A DNA stretch of 64,000 nt from Pontibacillus salipaludis. GTDB taxonomy: Bacteria; Bacillota; Bacilli; Bacillales; BH030062. Of this stretch, positions 43,971 through 53,153 are shown piece by piece. The notes under the pieces were generated by a model that searched no databases, was not told the origin of the DNA, and worked only from the letters and a program-made list of their open reading frames with translations. Numbering within the stretch: the first letter of the stretch is position 1; every line of letters starts with the position of its first letter. Location of the stretch: NCBI RefSeq assembly GCF_014642405.1, contig NZ_BMIN01000018.1:1-64000 (forward strand), given 5' to 3'. The position numbers were made by a program, and so were the translations under genes.

Positions 43971-45563
43971 TTAAGGTAAGTGTTTATAAGCTTGGAGTGT
44001 TAAAAACTCAGCAAAATCGTCATCACGAATGAATTTCTCAAATAAGCGATCTGCTAGCTTATACGAACCATTCTTAAAAGTTTCTGATCCAACCTCTTGT
44101 TGAATAGCTAGTAATTCCTCCTGCTTCCATTGCTCCACTAATTCAAGCGTGACCTTTCTGCCGTCGTCTAAAATTCCTTTAGGGTGACGAATCCACTGCC
44201 ACACCTGAGCACGGGAAATTTCTGCAGTTGCAGCGTCTTCCATAAGGTTATGGATAGGAGCAGCGCCTCGGCCTTCTAGCCATGAAGCTAGATAGTGAAT
44301 ACCGACATTGATATTCGTACGAACGCCTGCTTCTGTTATAGATCCTTCAGGTATTTCGAGTAAGTTCTCCTCTGTAACCTGAAGATTTGTAATTAGCCTG
44401 TTGATTTGGTTCGGTGTCCGCATGTGCTTGTTAAAGATATTCATAGCCGTTTGGACCATCGCAGGGTGAGCGACCCATGTGCCGTCATGGCCGTCATGTA
44501 CTTCTCTTTGTTTATCAGCTTTCACTTTCTCAAAAGCTTCTTTGTTTCGCTGGTCGTCGTTTTTCACAGGGATTTGCGCTGCCATACCTCCAATGGCTGG
44601 TGCACCTCTTCTGTGGCAGGTCTGGATTGTTAGAAGAGAGTAGGCTCTCATAAACGGACTTGTCATGGTTACTTCAGAGCGATCAGGTAGGATAACGGAT
44701 GGGTCATTTCGAAATTTCTTAAGGTAACTGAAGATGTAATCCCATCGCCCGCAGTTCAAACCAGCTGAATGTTCTTTTAGTTCATACAGAATTTCATCCA
44801 TTTCAAAGGCGGCCAAGATCGTCTCTAATAAGACTGTTGCCTTAATGGTTCCGGTCGGGATATTTAATGCTTTTTGCGAAAATAAGAAGACATCATTCCA
44901 AAGTCTTGCTTCTAAATGGTTCTCAAGTTTCGGCAGGTAAAAGTAAGGGCCCGAGCCTTTCTCTATGAGCTGTTTGGCATTATGAAAGAAATAAAGTCCA
45001 AAATCGATTAAGCTAGCTGAAGCGGCTTCACCATTTAAGGTCATATGCTTTTCTTCAAGATGCCAGCCTCTTGGGCGGACCATAAGAGTGGCCGTGTCTT
45101 TTTTTAATTCATAGACTTTGCCTTTGTCATTTTGGAAAGAGATCGTTCCTCGAATGGCGTCTCTTAAGTTGATTTGTCCTTGTATTGTATTGGCCCAAGT
45201 TGGCGAATTGGCATCTTCAAAATCCGCCATAAAGACCTTGGCACCAGAATTCAGTCCGTTAATGACCATTTTTCGATCAACTGGTCCTGTTATTTCAACT
45301 CGACGATCCTGCAAATCATGAGGGAGGGGAGCAATGCGCCACTCTGTTTCTCTGATAGAGACAGAATCTTTAAGGAAAGATGGTTTCGTTCCTTGGTCTA
45401 ATTGTTGTTGAAGCTTTTTCCGCTCTGTTAACAACTCCAATCTTCTCGTGTTAAAGCGATGATGAAGCTGTTCTAAGAAAGCTAAAGCATCTGGGGTCAA
45501 AACTTCAGCGAAGGAAGGAGAAACGTCTCCTTCCACCACCCAGTTATTCGTTTTCATTTCCAC
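43971..45563 (-). CDS. aceB: Malate synthase A
   Basis: A ~530-aa malate synthase condensing glyoxylate with acetyl-CoA. Family blocks: [48 protein letters not shown] and [13 protein letters not shown]. The C-terminal [16 protein letters not shown] region is also present. Start GTG 45563 is 7-8 nt behind AAAGGTGG; ATG 45557 is an alternative. The open frame further upstream (to 45662) overlaps the small zinc-ribbon gene and is not counted. Confidence 0.95.
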   Translation of the reverse strand: MEMKTNNWVVEGDVSPSFAEVLTPDALAFLEQLHHRFNTRRLELLTERKKLQQQLDQGTKPSFLKDSVSIRETEWRIAPLPHDLQDRRVEITGPVDRKMVINGLNSGAKVFMADFEDANSPTWANTIQGQINLRDAIRGTISFQNDKGKVYELKKDTATLMVRPRGWHLEEKHMTLNGEAASASLIDFGLYFFHNAKQLIEKGSGPYFYLPKLENHLEARLWNDVFLFSQKALNIPTGTIKATVLLETILAAFEMDEILYELKEHSAGLNCGRWDYIFSYLKKFRNDPSVILPDRSEVTMTSPFMRAYSLLTIQTCHRRGAPAIGGMAAQIPVKNDDQRNKEAFEKVKADKQREVHDGHDGTWVAHPAMVQTAMNIFNKHMRTPNQINRLITNLQVTEENLLEIPEGSITEAGVRTNINVGIHYLASWLEGRGAAPIHNLMEDAATAEISRAQVWQWIRHPKGILDDGRKVTLELVEQWKQEELLAIQQEVGSETFKNGSYKLADRLFEKFIRDDDFAEFLTLQAYKHLP

Positions 45564-45630
45564 GTAATCGCCACCTTTTTTATAGATAATAAACAGTCTG
45601 ATTCCTGATCTAACACAGGGGCTACAATGT

Positions 45631-45750
45631 TTACTCGTCTTTCTTAGATAGACAACGATCACATTCCATCATGTACGTATATACCTGTGATTTAACTTCT
45701 GTTCCACATTGGGGGCAAGAAACTGTACCTTTTTGATCTGACTTTTTCAT
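45631..45750 (-). CDS. Small zinc-ribbon protein, YhfH-like
   Basis: A 39-aa protein with two CxxC knuckles: SCPQCGTEV and MECDRCLSK. This is the pattern of the short YhfH family of bacilli. AAAGGAG precedes ATG 45750. It lies ahead of aceB on the same strand with a 67-bp gap and may be cotranscribed. Confidence 0.7.
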   Translation of the reverse strand: MKKSDQKGTVSCPQCGTEVKSQVYTYMMECDRCLSKKDE

Positions 45751-45771
45751 GAATGATTCGCTCCTTTTATA

Positions 45772-45792
45772 TAACAAAAAATAATTTTGTTA
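45772..45792. promoter_or_regulatory. Candidate operator upstream of the yhfH-aceB-aceA unit
   Basis: A perfect inverted repeat TAACAAAA-N5-TTTTGTTA, 21 bp before the yhfH start on the minus strand. The regulator is unknown. Confidence 0.4.
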
Positions 45793-46023
45793 ACTGTTAT
45801 GGTACAGATTACGCAAGAGGGCTTGGTTGTGTAACCATTCCTTTTAAGTTTTTATATGAAGAATTTTAATATCACTCCAATATCCCTTGTTATGGAGGGG
45901 AAGTAAGAGGTTTCTGATAAAAATTTTAAGCGCATTCATTATGGAAAAATAAAGCTATCTTTTTTGAAGAAGTAGACTTATACTATTCTAGAAATTAACA
46001 ATTGAATAGTAGGAGGAAAACTG

Positions 46024-47232
46024 GTGAGAGGTCTTTTATTAGTGGTGTTAGTCGGTTTTTTGGTTGCTTTGTTTCCTGCTGTAAGTTCTGCAGCACCTCA
46101 TTCTGTTGAGGTGGATAGCTTAGTAGAAGAGTTGGGGTGGACGGTTCAGGATTTAGAGGAATATCTTGATTTTTACGATCTAAGTCTTGATGAATTTGAA
46201 GACATAGATGAACTTACCGAATTTCTAGGTGAGCCATTGACTGACGAAAATTTAAATGCACTGCTTGATGACTACGGCTTAAGTTTAGAGGAAGCTTCTC
46301 AATTATTAATGGAGAATGGAGAGTTGGAGGAGGGTCAACGCATTCTTGATGTCTATACTTTTTTAGATGACCTTGATATGGACCTCTCTTTTTACAATTT
46401 ATCTCCTTTAACGGATGAGGCTCTTAAACAGCTCCTTGAAGAGTATGAATTAACTTACGAAGAACTTCTTGAGTTACTTGAACAAAATGATGATTCCATT
46501 GAAAACTATGAATATATCGATGATCTAGAGTTGGCGATATGGAATTACCTATATACGAATGAAGACATGGATTATGAAGATATAGAAGCTCTTTTTGCAG
46601 AATTAGGTCTAACTGAGGAAGAATTGGAGCGATTATTTAATCACTTCATTCAACTGGATTTTGAGGATTCAGCTAAGGTAGACAGGTTGGATCAGATTGC
46701 TACTCGAATGATGGCTTTTAGTGAGTTTGAGGTGGCGACACAGTTATCAGAAGAGCAAGTAGCGGAATTGCTCGATATATTCACGCAGTTGATGCAATTG
46801 CTAGAATTAGACCCCTCTTTTTACTTAGTAAAGGATGGAGAGAAGGAAGCCGTTTCGATTTCCTCGATTCTGAGGATGGCCTCATCAGATGGTTACGACT
46901 TGATGGTCGTACTCAATACGGCTAAGGGTGAGTTCCTCGCTGATATAGTGCTGACAGCAGATATGTTCAGTTCAGAGCTTATTAGGGACACCGGGAAGGA
47001 TTTGGCACAGGTTGGGGAGTTAAAGAATCAAAGTGAAAGTAAGCCCCCTGAACCTGTAAAACCTCAGTCGCCAAAGTCTGGTACTGAAGGAGATCCGGTG
47101 GTCTTCCAAACGGAACGAGGGGGCAAACTGCCAGATACAGCTTCCTTTGCTGTAGAGAAAACAGCTATTGGACTTGCTGTAATGGGTTTAGGTTTGTTCA
47201 TTTACCGCAGGTTCAAATATGAAAGGGAATAA
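46024..47232 (+). CDS. Acidic cell-wall-anchored surface protein (processed acidic surface protein type)
   Basis: A 402-aa secreted protein. The signal peptide RGLLLVVLVGFLVALFPAVSSAA is described by its first ~24 residues (cut probably after SSAA). A very acidic helical repeat-like region follows (residues ~27-220), with DLEEYLDFYDLSLDEF-type heptads repeated about every 40-60 residues. The C-terminus has the sortase signal LPDTA, a hydrophobic helix (KTAIGLAVMGLGLFIY) and the basic tail RRFKYERE. GTG 46024 follows AGGAGGAAAAC. The stop overlaps the sortase gene by 14 nt, so the sortase is dedicated to it. Confidence 0.85.
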   Translation: MRGLLLVVLVGFLVALFPAVSSAAPHSVEVDSLVEELGWTVQDLEEYLDFYDLSLDEFEDIDELTEFLGEPLTDENLNALLDDYGLSLEEASQLLMENGELEEGQRILDVYTFLDDLDMDLSFYNLSPLTDEALKQLLEEYELTYEELLELLEQNDDSIENYEYIDDLELAIWNYLYTNEDMDYEDIEALFAELGLTEEELERLFNHFIQLDFEDSAKVDRLDQIATRMMAFSEFEVATQLSEEQVAELLDIFTQLMQLLELDPSFYLVKDGEKEAVSISSILRMASSDGYDLMVVLNTAKGEFLADIVLTADMFSSELIRDTGKDLAQVGELKNQSESKPPEPVKPQSPKSGTEGDPVVFQTERGGKLPDTASFAVEKTAIGLAVMGLGLFIYRRFKYERE

Positions 47233-47848
47233 AAAAGGCAGGAACTATCTAGCTTTGTGTGCATATGTAGTCTTGATGGCTGGTGGTTGGTGGCTCACAA
47301 CAACGAATGTATACACTTTGGCCAAAGGGTACTTTCTCTTTAAATATAACGTTGCAGCTGAAGAGGAGATACAAGGAGATGTAAGTGTTGTCTCCCCTCA
47401 AATAGAAAGCAATGAAAAACCCTTATATTCAGAACGTCCAAAAGAGGGCGAGAGGATAGGCGATCTATATATTCCAAAATTGGATGCCACATTGCCTATC
47501 TATCACGGAACAGATGAAGATGAATTAGCCAAAGGTGTTGGGCATTTTGCAGGAAGTGTTCTACCTGGTGAAAAGGATAACTCCGTTCTTTCTGGGCACC
47601 GGGATACGGTGTTTCGAAGTCTAGGAAAAGTTGGTATGAATGATCTCCTCATGGTTACTACAGATGCTGGTAAATTCACCTATAAAGTAAGGAAAGTGCG
47701 GATCGTTGATGCGGAAGACCGAACGGTTATTGTACCAAAACCAGAGGCGACCTTAACAGTAACTACATGTTATCCATTTAATTTTATCGGATCTGCACCA
47801 GAAAGGTACATTCTAGTGGCAGATCTTAAAGAAGCTGACTATTATTAA
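47219..47848 (+). CDS. Class D sortase
   Basis: A 209-aa transpeptidase with an N-terminal membrane anchor (YLALCAYVVLMAGGWWL). The catalytic His is in VLSGHRDTVFR, the Cys in LTVTTCYPF and the Arg in APERYILVA. The LPNTA/LPDTA-type signal of the upstream surface protein fits class D specificity. ATG 47219 overlaps the surface protein gene and shares its reading through KYERE. Confidence 0.9.
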   Translation: MKGNKKGRNYLALCAYVVLMAGGWWLTTTNVYTLAKGYFLFKYNVAAEEEIQGDVSVVSPQIESNEKPLYSERPKEGERIGDLYIPKLDATLPIYHGTDEDELAKGVGHFAGSVLPGEKDNSVLSGHRDTVFRSLGKVGMNDLLMVTTDAGKFTYKVRKVRIVDAEDRTVIVPKPEATLTVTTCYPFNFIGSAPERYILVADLKEADYY

Positions 47849-47851
47849 ACC

Positions 47852-47893
47852 AAAAGCCTTGCACCCTGGACGCCGGGAGCAAGGCTTTTTATT
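47852..47893 (+). terminator. Terminator of the sortase operon
   Basis: AAAAGCCTTGC/GCAAGGCTTTTT with an inner GC stem, just after the srtD stop. Confidence 0.85.
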
Positions 47894-47973
47894 GTTAGAG
47901 ATGATGTCTTCATGTACATGGATAGATGCCCGGTCATAGTGCTACAGAGAGCTAGAAAATTTTGTTCACAAAT

Positions 47974-47991
47974 TTGTGAAATGTTTCACAA
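47974..47991. promoter_or_regulatory. Rex operator 1
   Basis: A perfect TTGTGAA-ATGT-TTCACAA, matching the Rex consensus. Rex is encoded in this window (6036). Confidence 0.88.
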
Positions 47992-47993
47992 AC

Positions 47994-48007
47994 TGTAAGC
48001 GCTGTCA
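47994..48007 (+). promoter_or_regulatory. cre (CcpA) site next to Rex operator 1
   Basis: TGTAAGCGCTGTCA matches the cre consensus at essentially all conserved positions, 2 bp after the Rex operator. Confidence 0.7.
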
Positions 48008-48051
48008 GGTGATATGATGTATTCAACCAAAGAAAACAAGGAGTGATAACC

Positions 48052-48279
48052 ATGATCCTCTGCGAATGGCAAGACTTCACCACTGATACTGAGACCTATA
48101 CACTTGAGTTGTTTGAACAAAGTTTAGGAGATAAGTTTAAAGCAATGATGTTGGAGGATGGTCAAGAAATACCATCATATATCTGGACCACAAATCATGT
48201 TGTGATGATTAAACAAAACGCACGCATGTATAAAGATATTTCCTTTGTTAAGATTCCGCGTAACCCAGCTTGTGCTTAA
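48052..48279 (+). CDS. Small hypothetical protein between two Rex operators
   Basis: A 75-aa protein (starts ILCEWQDFTTDTETYTLE), no membrane segment, no recognised family. ATG 48052 follows AAGGAGTGATAAC. A Rex operator and a cre site precede it and a second Rex operator follows it. It should share the redox control of adhE. Confidence 0.65.
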   Translation: MILCEWQDFTTDTETYTLELFEQSLGDKFKAMMLEDGQEIPSYIWTTNHVVMIKQNARMYKDISFVKIPRNPACA

Positions 48280-48307
48280 GAAGTAGAAAGTCATTTTTTA
48301 AATAATC

Positions 48308-48325
48308 ATGTGAAATGTTTCACAA
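48308..48325. promoter_or_regulatory. Rex operator 2 (upstream of adhE)
   Basis: ATGTGAA-ATGT-TTCACAA matches the Rex consensus except the first base. It is 20 bp before the adhE start. Confidence 0.82.
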
Positions 48326-48344
48326 ACTAATGGGAGGGTTTAAA

Positions 48345-50948
48345 ATGGCTGTTGAAGAAAAGCAATTAAAAGTTGAAAAAGCATCTAAAATGGTTGATGC
48401 ATTAGTGGCGAATGGGAAAAAGGCTTTAGTGGGAATGAAGGAACTGAATCAGGAACAGATTGATTTCATTGTGAAGGAAATGGCTCTTGCTGGATTAGAT
48501 CAACATATGCCTCTTGCTAAATTAGCGGTAGAAGAAACAAAGCGTGGCGTTTATGAAGATAAAATCATCAAAAACTTGTTTTCAACGGAATATATCTATC
48601 ACAATATTAAATACGATAAAACGGTTGGCGTCATCAATGAATTAAGCGAAGAAGGTATGGTAGAAATTGCAGAACCAGTAGGAGTCATTGCGGGGGTTAC
48701 ACCTGTTACTAATCCAACATCGACCACGATGTTTAAAGCGATTACGTCGATTAAAACAGGGAACCCGATTATCTTTGCTTTCCACCCTTCTGCTCAGAAA
48801 TGTAGTACAGAAGCAGCTAGAGTGGTCAGGGATGCAGCGGTTCGCGCGGGGGCACCGGAACACTGCGTGCAATGGATTGAGACGCCTTCTTTAGAGGCAA
48901 CTCAGAAACTGATGACCCACGATGGCATCTCTCTTATTCTAGCAACAGGTGGAGCAGGTATGGTGAAGTCAGCCTATAGCTCAGGGAAGCCAGCTCTTGG
49001 TGTAGGACCTGGTAACGTTCCTTGTTACATTGAAAAGACAGCGAATCTAAAACGGTCGGTGAACGATTTAATCCTATCGAAAACGTTTGATAATGGAATG
49101 ATTTGTGCATCTGAGCAAGCGGTGATTATTGATAAAGAGATCTATGAAGACGTTAAACAGGAAATGATTGATAACAAATGCTACTTCCTAAACCCAGAAG
49201 AACGAGCAAAAGTTGAAAAGCTTGTGATCAATGAGCATTCTTGTGCGGTTAACGCAGATATTGTAGGGAAGCCAGCCTTTGAAATCGCTCAAATGGCAGG
49301 GATTACGGTACCAAAAGATACTAAAATTCTAGTAGCCGAATTAAAAGGTGTCGGCCCTAATTACCCATTATCTAGGGAAAAGCTTAGCCCAGTGCTTGCT
49401 TGTTATAGAGCGAATTCTACTGAAGAAGGATTCAAACGAGCAGAAGAAATGCTTGAGTTTGGTGGATTAGGTCACTCCGCCGTTATCCATACAGAAGATC
49501 AGCAGGTCATTGATGCCTTTGGTCTACGAATGAAAGCAGGCCGTCTCATTGTGAATGCACCATCTTCTCAAGGTGCTATTGGAGATATCTATAATGCTTA
49601 CATGCCTTCCCTAACACTAGGCTGTGGAACATATGGAGGGAACTCAGTGTCTACAAACGTAGGATCCGTTCACTTAATCAATGTTAAGAAAATGGCGAAG
49701 CGAACAAATAACATGCAGTGGTTTAAAATTCCGCCAAAGATTTATTTTGAGAAGAACTCCATTCAATATTTAGCGAAAATGCCTAAGATTTCAAGAGCCT
49801 TTATCGTTACCGATGAGGGCATGGTGAAGCTTGGGTATGTTGATAAAATCTTGCACTACTTACGGAAACGTCCAGATTACGTTCACTGTGAAATCTTCTC
49901 TGATGTAGAACCAGATCCATCTAGTGACACAGTCATGCGCGGGGCAGAAATGATGAAGCAGTTCCAGCCAGACGTCATCATTGCGCTAGGTGGGGGATCA
50001 GCAATGGATGCGGCTAAAGGAATGTGGCTTTTCTACGAACAACCTGATACAGATTTCAACGGATTGAAGCAGAAATTCATGGACATTCGTAAGCGTGTCT
50101 TCAAATATCCTGAACTAGGCTTACAAGCTCAATTTGTAGCCATTCCTACGACATCTGGAACAGGTTCAGAGGTGACATCCTTCTCTGTTATTACAGATAA
50201 AGAAGAGAATGTGAAATATCCGTTAGCTGATTATGAGTTAACACCTGATGTAGCGATTATCGATCCTCAGTTTGTCATGACCGTACCAAAAGTCGTTACG
50301 GCAGATACAGGCATGGATGTTCTGACACATGCAATTGAAGCTTACGTGTCTAATATGGCCAACGATTATACAGACGGGCTTGCAATGAAAGCTATTCAAC
50401 TCGTGTTTGAGTATCTACCAAGAGCTTATCGCAATGGGGATAAGGATGAAGAAGCGCGTGAGAAAATGCATAATGCGTCAACGATTGCCGGAATGGCTTT
50501 TGCCAATGCATTCCTAGGTATTAACCACAGTTTGGCTCATAAATTAGGCGCTGAGTTCCACATTGCTCACGGTCGTTCTAATGCCATCCTTATGCCACAC
50601 GTAATCCGTTACAATGCAACAAAACCAAATAAATTCACAGCATTTCCTAAGTATGAGCACTTCAAAGCTGATGTCCGTTATGCTGAAATCGCCCGTATGC
50701 TAGGATTACCAGCACGCACAACAGAAGAGGGTGTTGAGAGTTTAGTTCAAGCTATTATTCGTTTGGCACAGGAACTAAATATTCCAATGAGCATAGCTGA
50801 GAACGGAGTCGATGCCAAAGAATTTGAAGCTAAACTGGATTTGTTAGCAGACCGAGCGTTTGCAGATCAATGTACAACGGCGAATCCAAAACTTCCTCTC
50901 GTAACAGAGTTAGCAGAAGTTTATCGTCAGGCGTATAAAGGGGTCTAA
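48345..50948 (+). CDS. adhE: Bifunctional acetaldehyde-CoA/alcohol dehydrogenase AdhE
   Basis: An 867-aa fermentation enzyme reducing acetyl-CoA to ethanol and regenerating NAD+. The N-terminal CoA-acylating aldehyde dehydrogenase has the catalytic Cys in FDNGMICASEQ. The C-terminal iron-type alcohol dehydrogenase has GGGSAMDAAKGMW, TTSGTGSEVT and iron-binding His in GINHSLAHKLG and IAHGRSNA. ATG 48345 follows GGGAGGG; an ATG at 48315 lies inside the Rex operator. Rex and CcpA control is expected. Confidence 0.96.
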   Translation: MAVEEKQLKVEKASKMVDALVANGKKALVGMKELNQEQIDFIVKEMALAGLDQHMPLAKLAVEETKRGVYEDKIIKNLFSTEYIYHNIKYDKTVGVINELSEEGMVEIAEPVGVIAGVTPVTNPTSTTMFKAITSIKTGNPIIFAFHPSAQKCSTEAARVVRDAAVRAGAPEHCVQWIETPSLEATQKLMTHDGISLILATGGAGMVKSAYSSGKPALGVGPGNVPCYIEKTANLKRSVNDLILSKTFDNGMICASEQAVIIDKEIYEDVKQEMIDNKCYFLNPEERAKVEKLVINEHSCAVNADIVGKPAFEIAQMAGITVPKDTKILVAELKGVGPNYPLSREKLSPVLACYRANSTEEGFKRAEEMLEFGGLGHSAVIHTEDQQVIDAFGLRMKAGRLIVNAPSSQGAIGDIYNAYMPSLTLGCGTYGGNSVSTNVGSVHLINVKKMAKRTNNMQWFKIPPKIYFEKNSIQYLAKMPKISRAFIVTDEGMVKLGYVDKILHYLRKRPDYVHCEIFSDVEPDPSSDTVMRGAEMMKQFQPDVIIALGGGSAMDAAKGMWLFYEQPDTDFNGLKQKFMDIRKRVFKYPELGLQAQFVAIPTTSGTGSEVTSFSVITDKEENVKYPLADYELTPDVAIIDPQFVMTVPKVVTADTGMDVLTHAIEAYVSNMANDYTDGLAMKAIQLVFEYLPRAYRNGDKDEEAREKMHNASTIAGMAFANAFLGINHSLAHKLGAEFHIAHGRSNAILMPHVIRYNATKPNKFTAFPKYEHFKADVRYAEIARMLGLPARTTEEGVESLVQAIIRLAQELNIPMSIAENGVDAKEFEAKLDLLADRAFADQCTTANPKLPLVTELAEVYRQAYKGV

Positions 50949-50966
50949 CCACGACCCGATAAAATA

Positions 50967-51005
50967 GCAAAGAACCCTAGGGAAAGTAACCTTAGGGTTC
51001 TTTGC
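50967..51005. terminator. adhE terminator
   Basis: GCAAAGAACCCTAGG and CCTTAGGGTTCTTTGC form a long stem around AAAGTAA. Confidence 0.85.
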
Positions 51006-51041
51006 TGTCGTTCGTAATCATCTTTCACTACAAAGATCCGT

Positions 51042-51194
51042 TTAAAACCAGAAGATACCAATTATAGCCGTAATCGCGACGGCTGCGCCGGCGATGATGC
51101 CTGCAACTTCGGTACTCGTATTACGCGTTGGTTCTTTAAGGTCTTCTACTTCTCGTTTTAATTTCTCAAATTCTTCCCGAGTAGGATGGTCCAT
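51042..51194 (-). CDS. Small membrane protein with coiled-coil start
   Basis: A 50-aa protein: charged helix REEFEKLKREVEDLKEPTRN followed by one membrane helix EVAGIIAGAAVAITAIIGIFW. AGGAGG precedes ATG 51194 on the minus strand. No family recognised. The ABC exporter genes lie upstream on the same strand. Confidence 0.7.
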   Translation of the reverse strand: MDHPTREEFEKLKREVEDLKEPTRNTSTEVAGIIAGAAVAITAIIGIFWF

Positions 51195-51215
51195 TGGAAA
51201 TGCCTCCTATCTGTA

Positions 51216-51989
51216 TTAAGCGATGTCTTGCTTTTGGAATCTGTAAAAACCGATGACGGCTAATACGAGAGAGTATACGAAAATGATTGTCAGAGAAAAT
51301 AGTAGTCCTTCTCCTGCTCCCATTATCATGGGCTGTTTGATGATTTCATTATCGCTGTAAACCTCAAGTAGTAGGTTTGGATAGATAAAGTAACTTGTAT
51401 TCCAATCTAGTAGGTGAAGAACTCCAGTAATCATGTTACCCGCTGTATCGATAACAAAGAATAAAACAACCGCCACAGTAGTGCTTTTAAACAACGTCCC
51501 GATAAGGACAGAAAGACAAAGATAAAACACGTAAGTAGGTATTTGATATAAACAAGTTAAAGCAGCTGTCACAAAAAGGTTTTCAGAAGCAGTTGATGCA
51601 TCGAACAGCAATACAGATACAAGATAAATGACAATGTTGACAACGATTATAAGCATGAGGATAGCCAGAAAGCCGCTCAATAATTTGGAACCTAGAATAG
51701 ACAGGCGTGAAATAGGGCGGATTGCCAATTGCTTAATTGTCCCTTTATGAAATTCACTTGTGATCGCAGAAGTTGTTATAATGACTCCGTAAAATAACAG
51801 GAAGGTCCCATTAATAAAAGTTTGGGACAGGCTAAGGAAAATTGCTGCTGGTGGAAGCGCCCCTTCGTTTAAAAAGATACGTAGGGAAAACGATAGAATT
51901 AGGTATAGCCCTAGTACAATGATAAGGAACCATTTCACTCGGTTTCGGTACCAGGTCTTTAACAGTTCGTTATAGATTAAAGAGCTCAT
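51216..51989 (-). CDS. ABC-2 type transporter permease
   Basis: A 257-aa membrane protein with about six TM segments (ILGLYLILSFSLRIFL, FLLFYGVIITTSAI, FLAILMLIIVVNIVIYLVSVLL and others). ITSEFHKGTIKQLAIRPISR is the ABC-2 coupling loop. It overlaps the ATPase gene by 4 nt. The pair is of the bacitracin/lantibiotic-export type, but no immunity peptide or regulator is next to it. Confidence 0.85.
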   Translation of the reverse strand: MSSLIYNELLKTWYRNRVKWFLIIVLGLYLILSFSLRIFLNEGALPPAAIFLSLSQTFINGTFLLFYGVIITTSAITSEFHKGTIKQLAIRPISRLSILGSKLLSGFLAILMLIIVVNIVIYLVSVLLFDASTASENLFVTAALTCLYQIPTYVFYLCLSVLIGTLFKSTTVAVVLFFVIDTAGNMITGVLHLLDWNTSYFIYPNLLLEVYSDNEIIKQPMIMGAGEGLLFSLTIIFVYSLVLAVIGFYRFQKQDIA

Positions 51990-52903
51990 GCTTTTTCGCC
52001 TCCTGTCAGTTCTAGGAATTGGTCTTCAAGGGTATCTTTTAGGATGACTTCGTACAATAGGATTCCTTGGTCTGAAGCTTCTTTAATAATGGTCGGAATT
52101 TGGTCTTGTTCAATTCCTGAAAGCGTTATGTACTTCTTATCTTCTTCTACTGTACCGTATTTCTCGAGCACAGGGATGAGGTCTTTGTTAGAAGTAGCAC
52201 GGAATAAAGCCTTTACTCTTTGTTCTTCAGATTCAGTCTTTTCGTTCATAGAGAATTGTTTGACGAACTTCCCGTCTTGGATGATCAACACTTCATCACA
52301 CATCATTTCCGCTTCTGATAAAAGGTGCGTGGAAACAAGTACAGTAACTCCTTCATCATCGGCCAGTGTTCTGAGATAACTTCGCAGCTCCCGGATCCCT
52401 TTTGGATCGAGGCCATTTGTCGGTTCATCAAGAATGAGGATCGATGGTTTATGAAGAAGGGCCTGTGCGATACCCAGCCTTTGCTTCATCCCTAGAGAAT
52501 ACGTTTTGACTTTATCATCAATGGCTCCTGTTAACTCTACGAAACTTACAAGCTCGTTGATCCGCTCCTGTGAAATCTTAGGCGAGTGCATACGGCTGAA
52601 GTGTTGCATGTTTTCTGTTCCAGACATAAAGTTATACATCTCTGGATTTTCAACTACAGCCCCAATACTTGAAAGAGCCTTGTTTCGTTCAGTCTTGATG
52701 TTAGATCCGTTTACGATAATTTCTCCTTTGTCAGCGTGAAGAAGGCTTACAAGCATACGAATCGTCGTTGTTTTCCCAGCTCCGTTTGGGCCTAGGAACC
52801 CATGAATTTTTCCTTTATCAAGCTCGAAGGAAAGGTCATCAATAATGGTTTTTTTCTTAAACGATTTTGATAGATTTTTAACTACAAGTGGTTTAGATGA
52901 CAA
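51986..52903 (-). CDS. ABC transporter ATPase (BcrA/YxlF type)
   Basis: A 305-aa ATPase: Walker A GPNGAGKTTT, signature YSLGMKQRLGIAQAL, Walker B ILILDEPTNGLD and H-loop VLVSTHLL. The C-terminal accessory part (EVILKDTLEDQFLELTGG) is typical of the DrrA/BcrA group. Start TTG 52903 is 8 nt behind AAAGGAG. It powers the permease encoded just downstream. Confidence 0.92.
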   Translation of the reverse strand: MSSKPLVVKNLSKSFKKKTIIDDLSFELDKGKIHGFLGPNGAGKTTTIRMLVSLLHADKGEIIVNGSNIKTERNKALSSIGAVVENPEMYNFMSGTENMQHFSRMHSPKISQERINELVSFVELTGAIDDKVKTYSLGMKQRLGIAQALLHKPSILILDEPTNGLDPKGIRELRSYLRTLADDEGVTVLVSTHLLSEAEMMCDEVLIIQDGKFVKQFSMNEKTESEEQRVKALFRATSNKDLIPVLEKYGTVEEDKKYITLSGIEQDQIPTIIKEASDQGILLYEVILKDTLEDQFLELTGGEKA

Positions 52904-53091
52904 ACAATCAACTCCTTTGTTAGTTACTGTATCCCTTTACGTTTATGGTAAATAAAAGGTTTCATTCCATTTTTAGGAACACAACATTTACCGTATCACA
53001 CACTTACATTATATGGAATAGAGAATGGTGGATGAAAAGAAAATACTGGCGTAGAAGGGGAACCATTCCCAAAGGGGAGAGTTTTACTAGT

Positions 53092-53120
53092 TTTACTGTT
53101 CGCTCTCTGTAGTATATAAT
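53092..53120 (+). promoter_or_regulatory. Sigma-A promoter of rlmCD
   Basis: -35 TTTACT (53092-53097), 17-bp spacer, perfect -10 TATAAT (53115-53120). The predicted start (~53127) is downstream of GTG 53124, which argues for ATG 53154 as the gene start. Confidence 0.75.
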
Positions 53121-53153
53121 GGAGTGTCAAAGAAGAAAAGTTGGGAAGTGCCT

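Noticed and set aside
48315-48344. Ten-residue N-terminal extension of AdhE
   Set aside because: The upstream ATG lies in the Rex operator and lacks a ribosome site; ATG 48345 has GGGAGGG.
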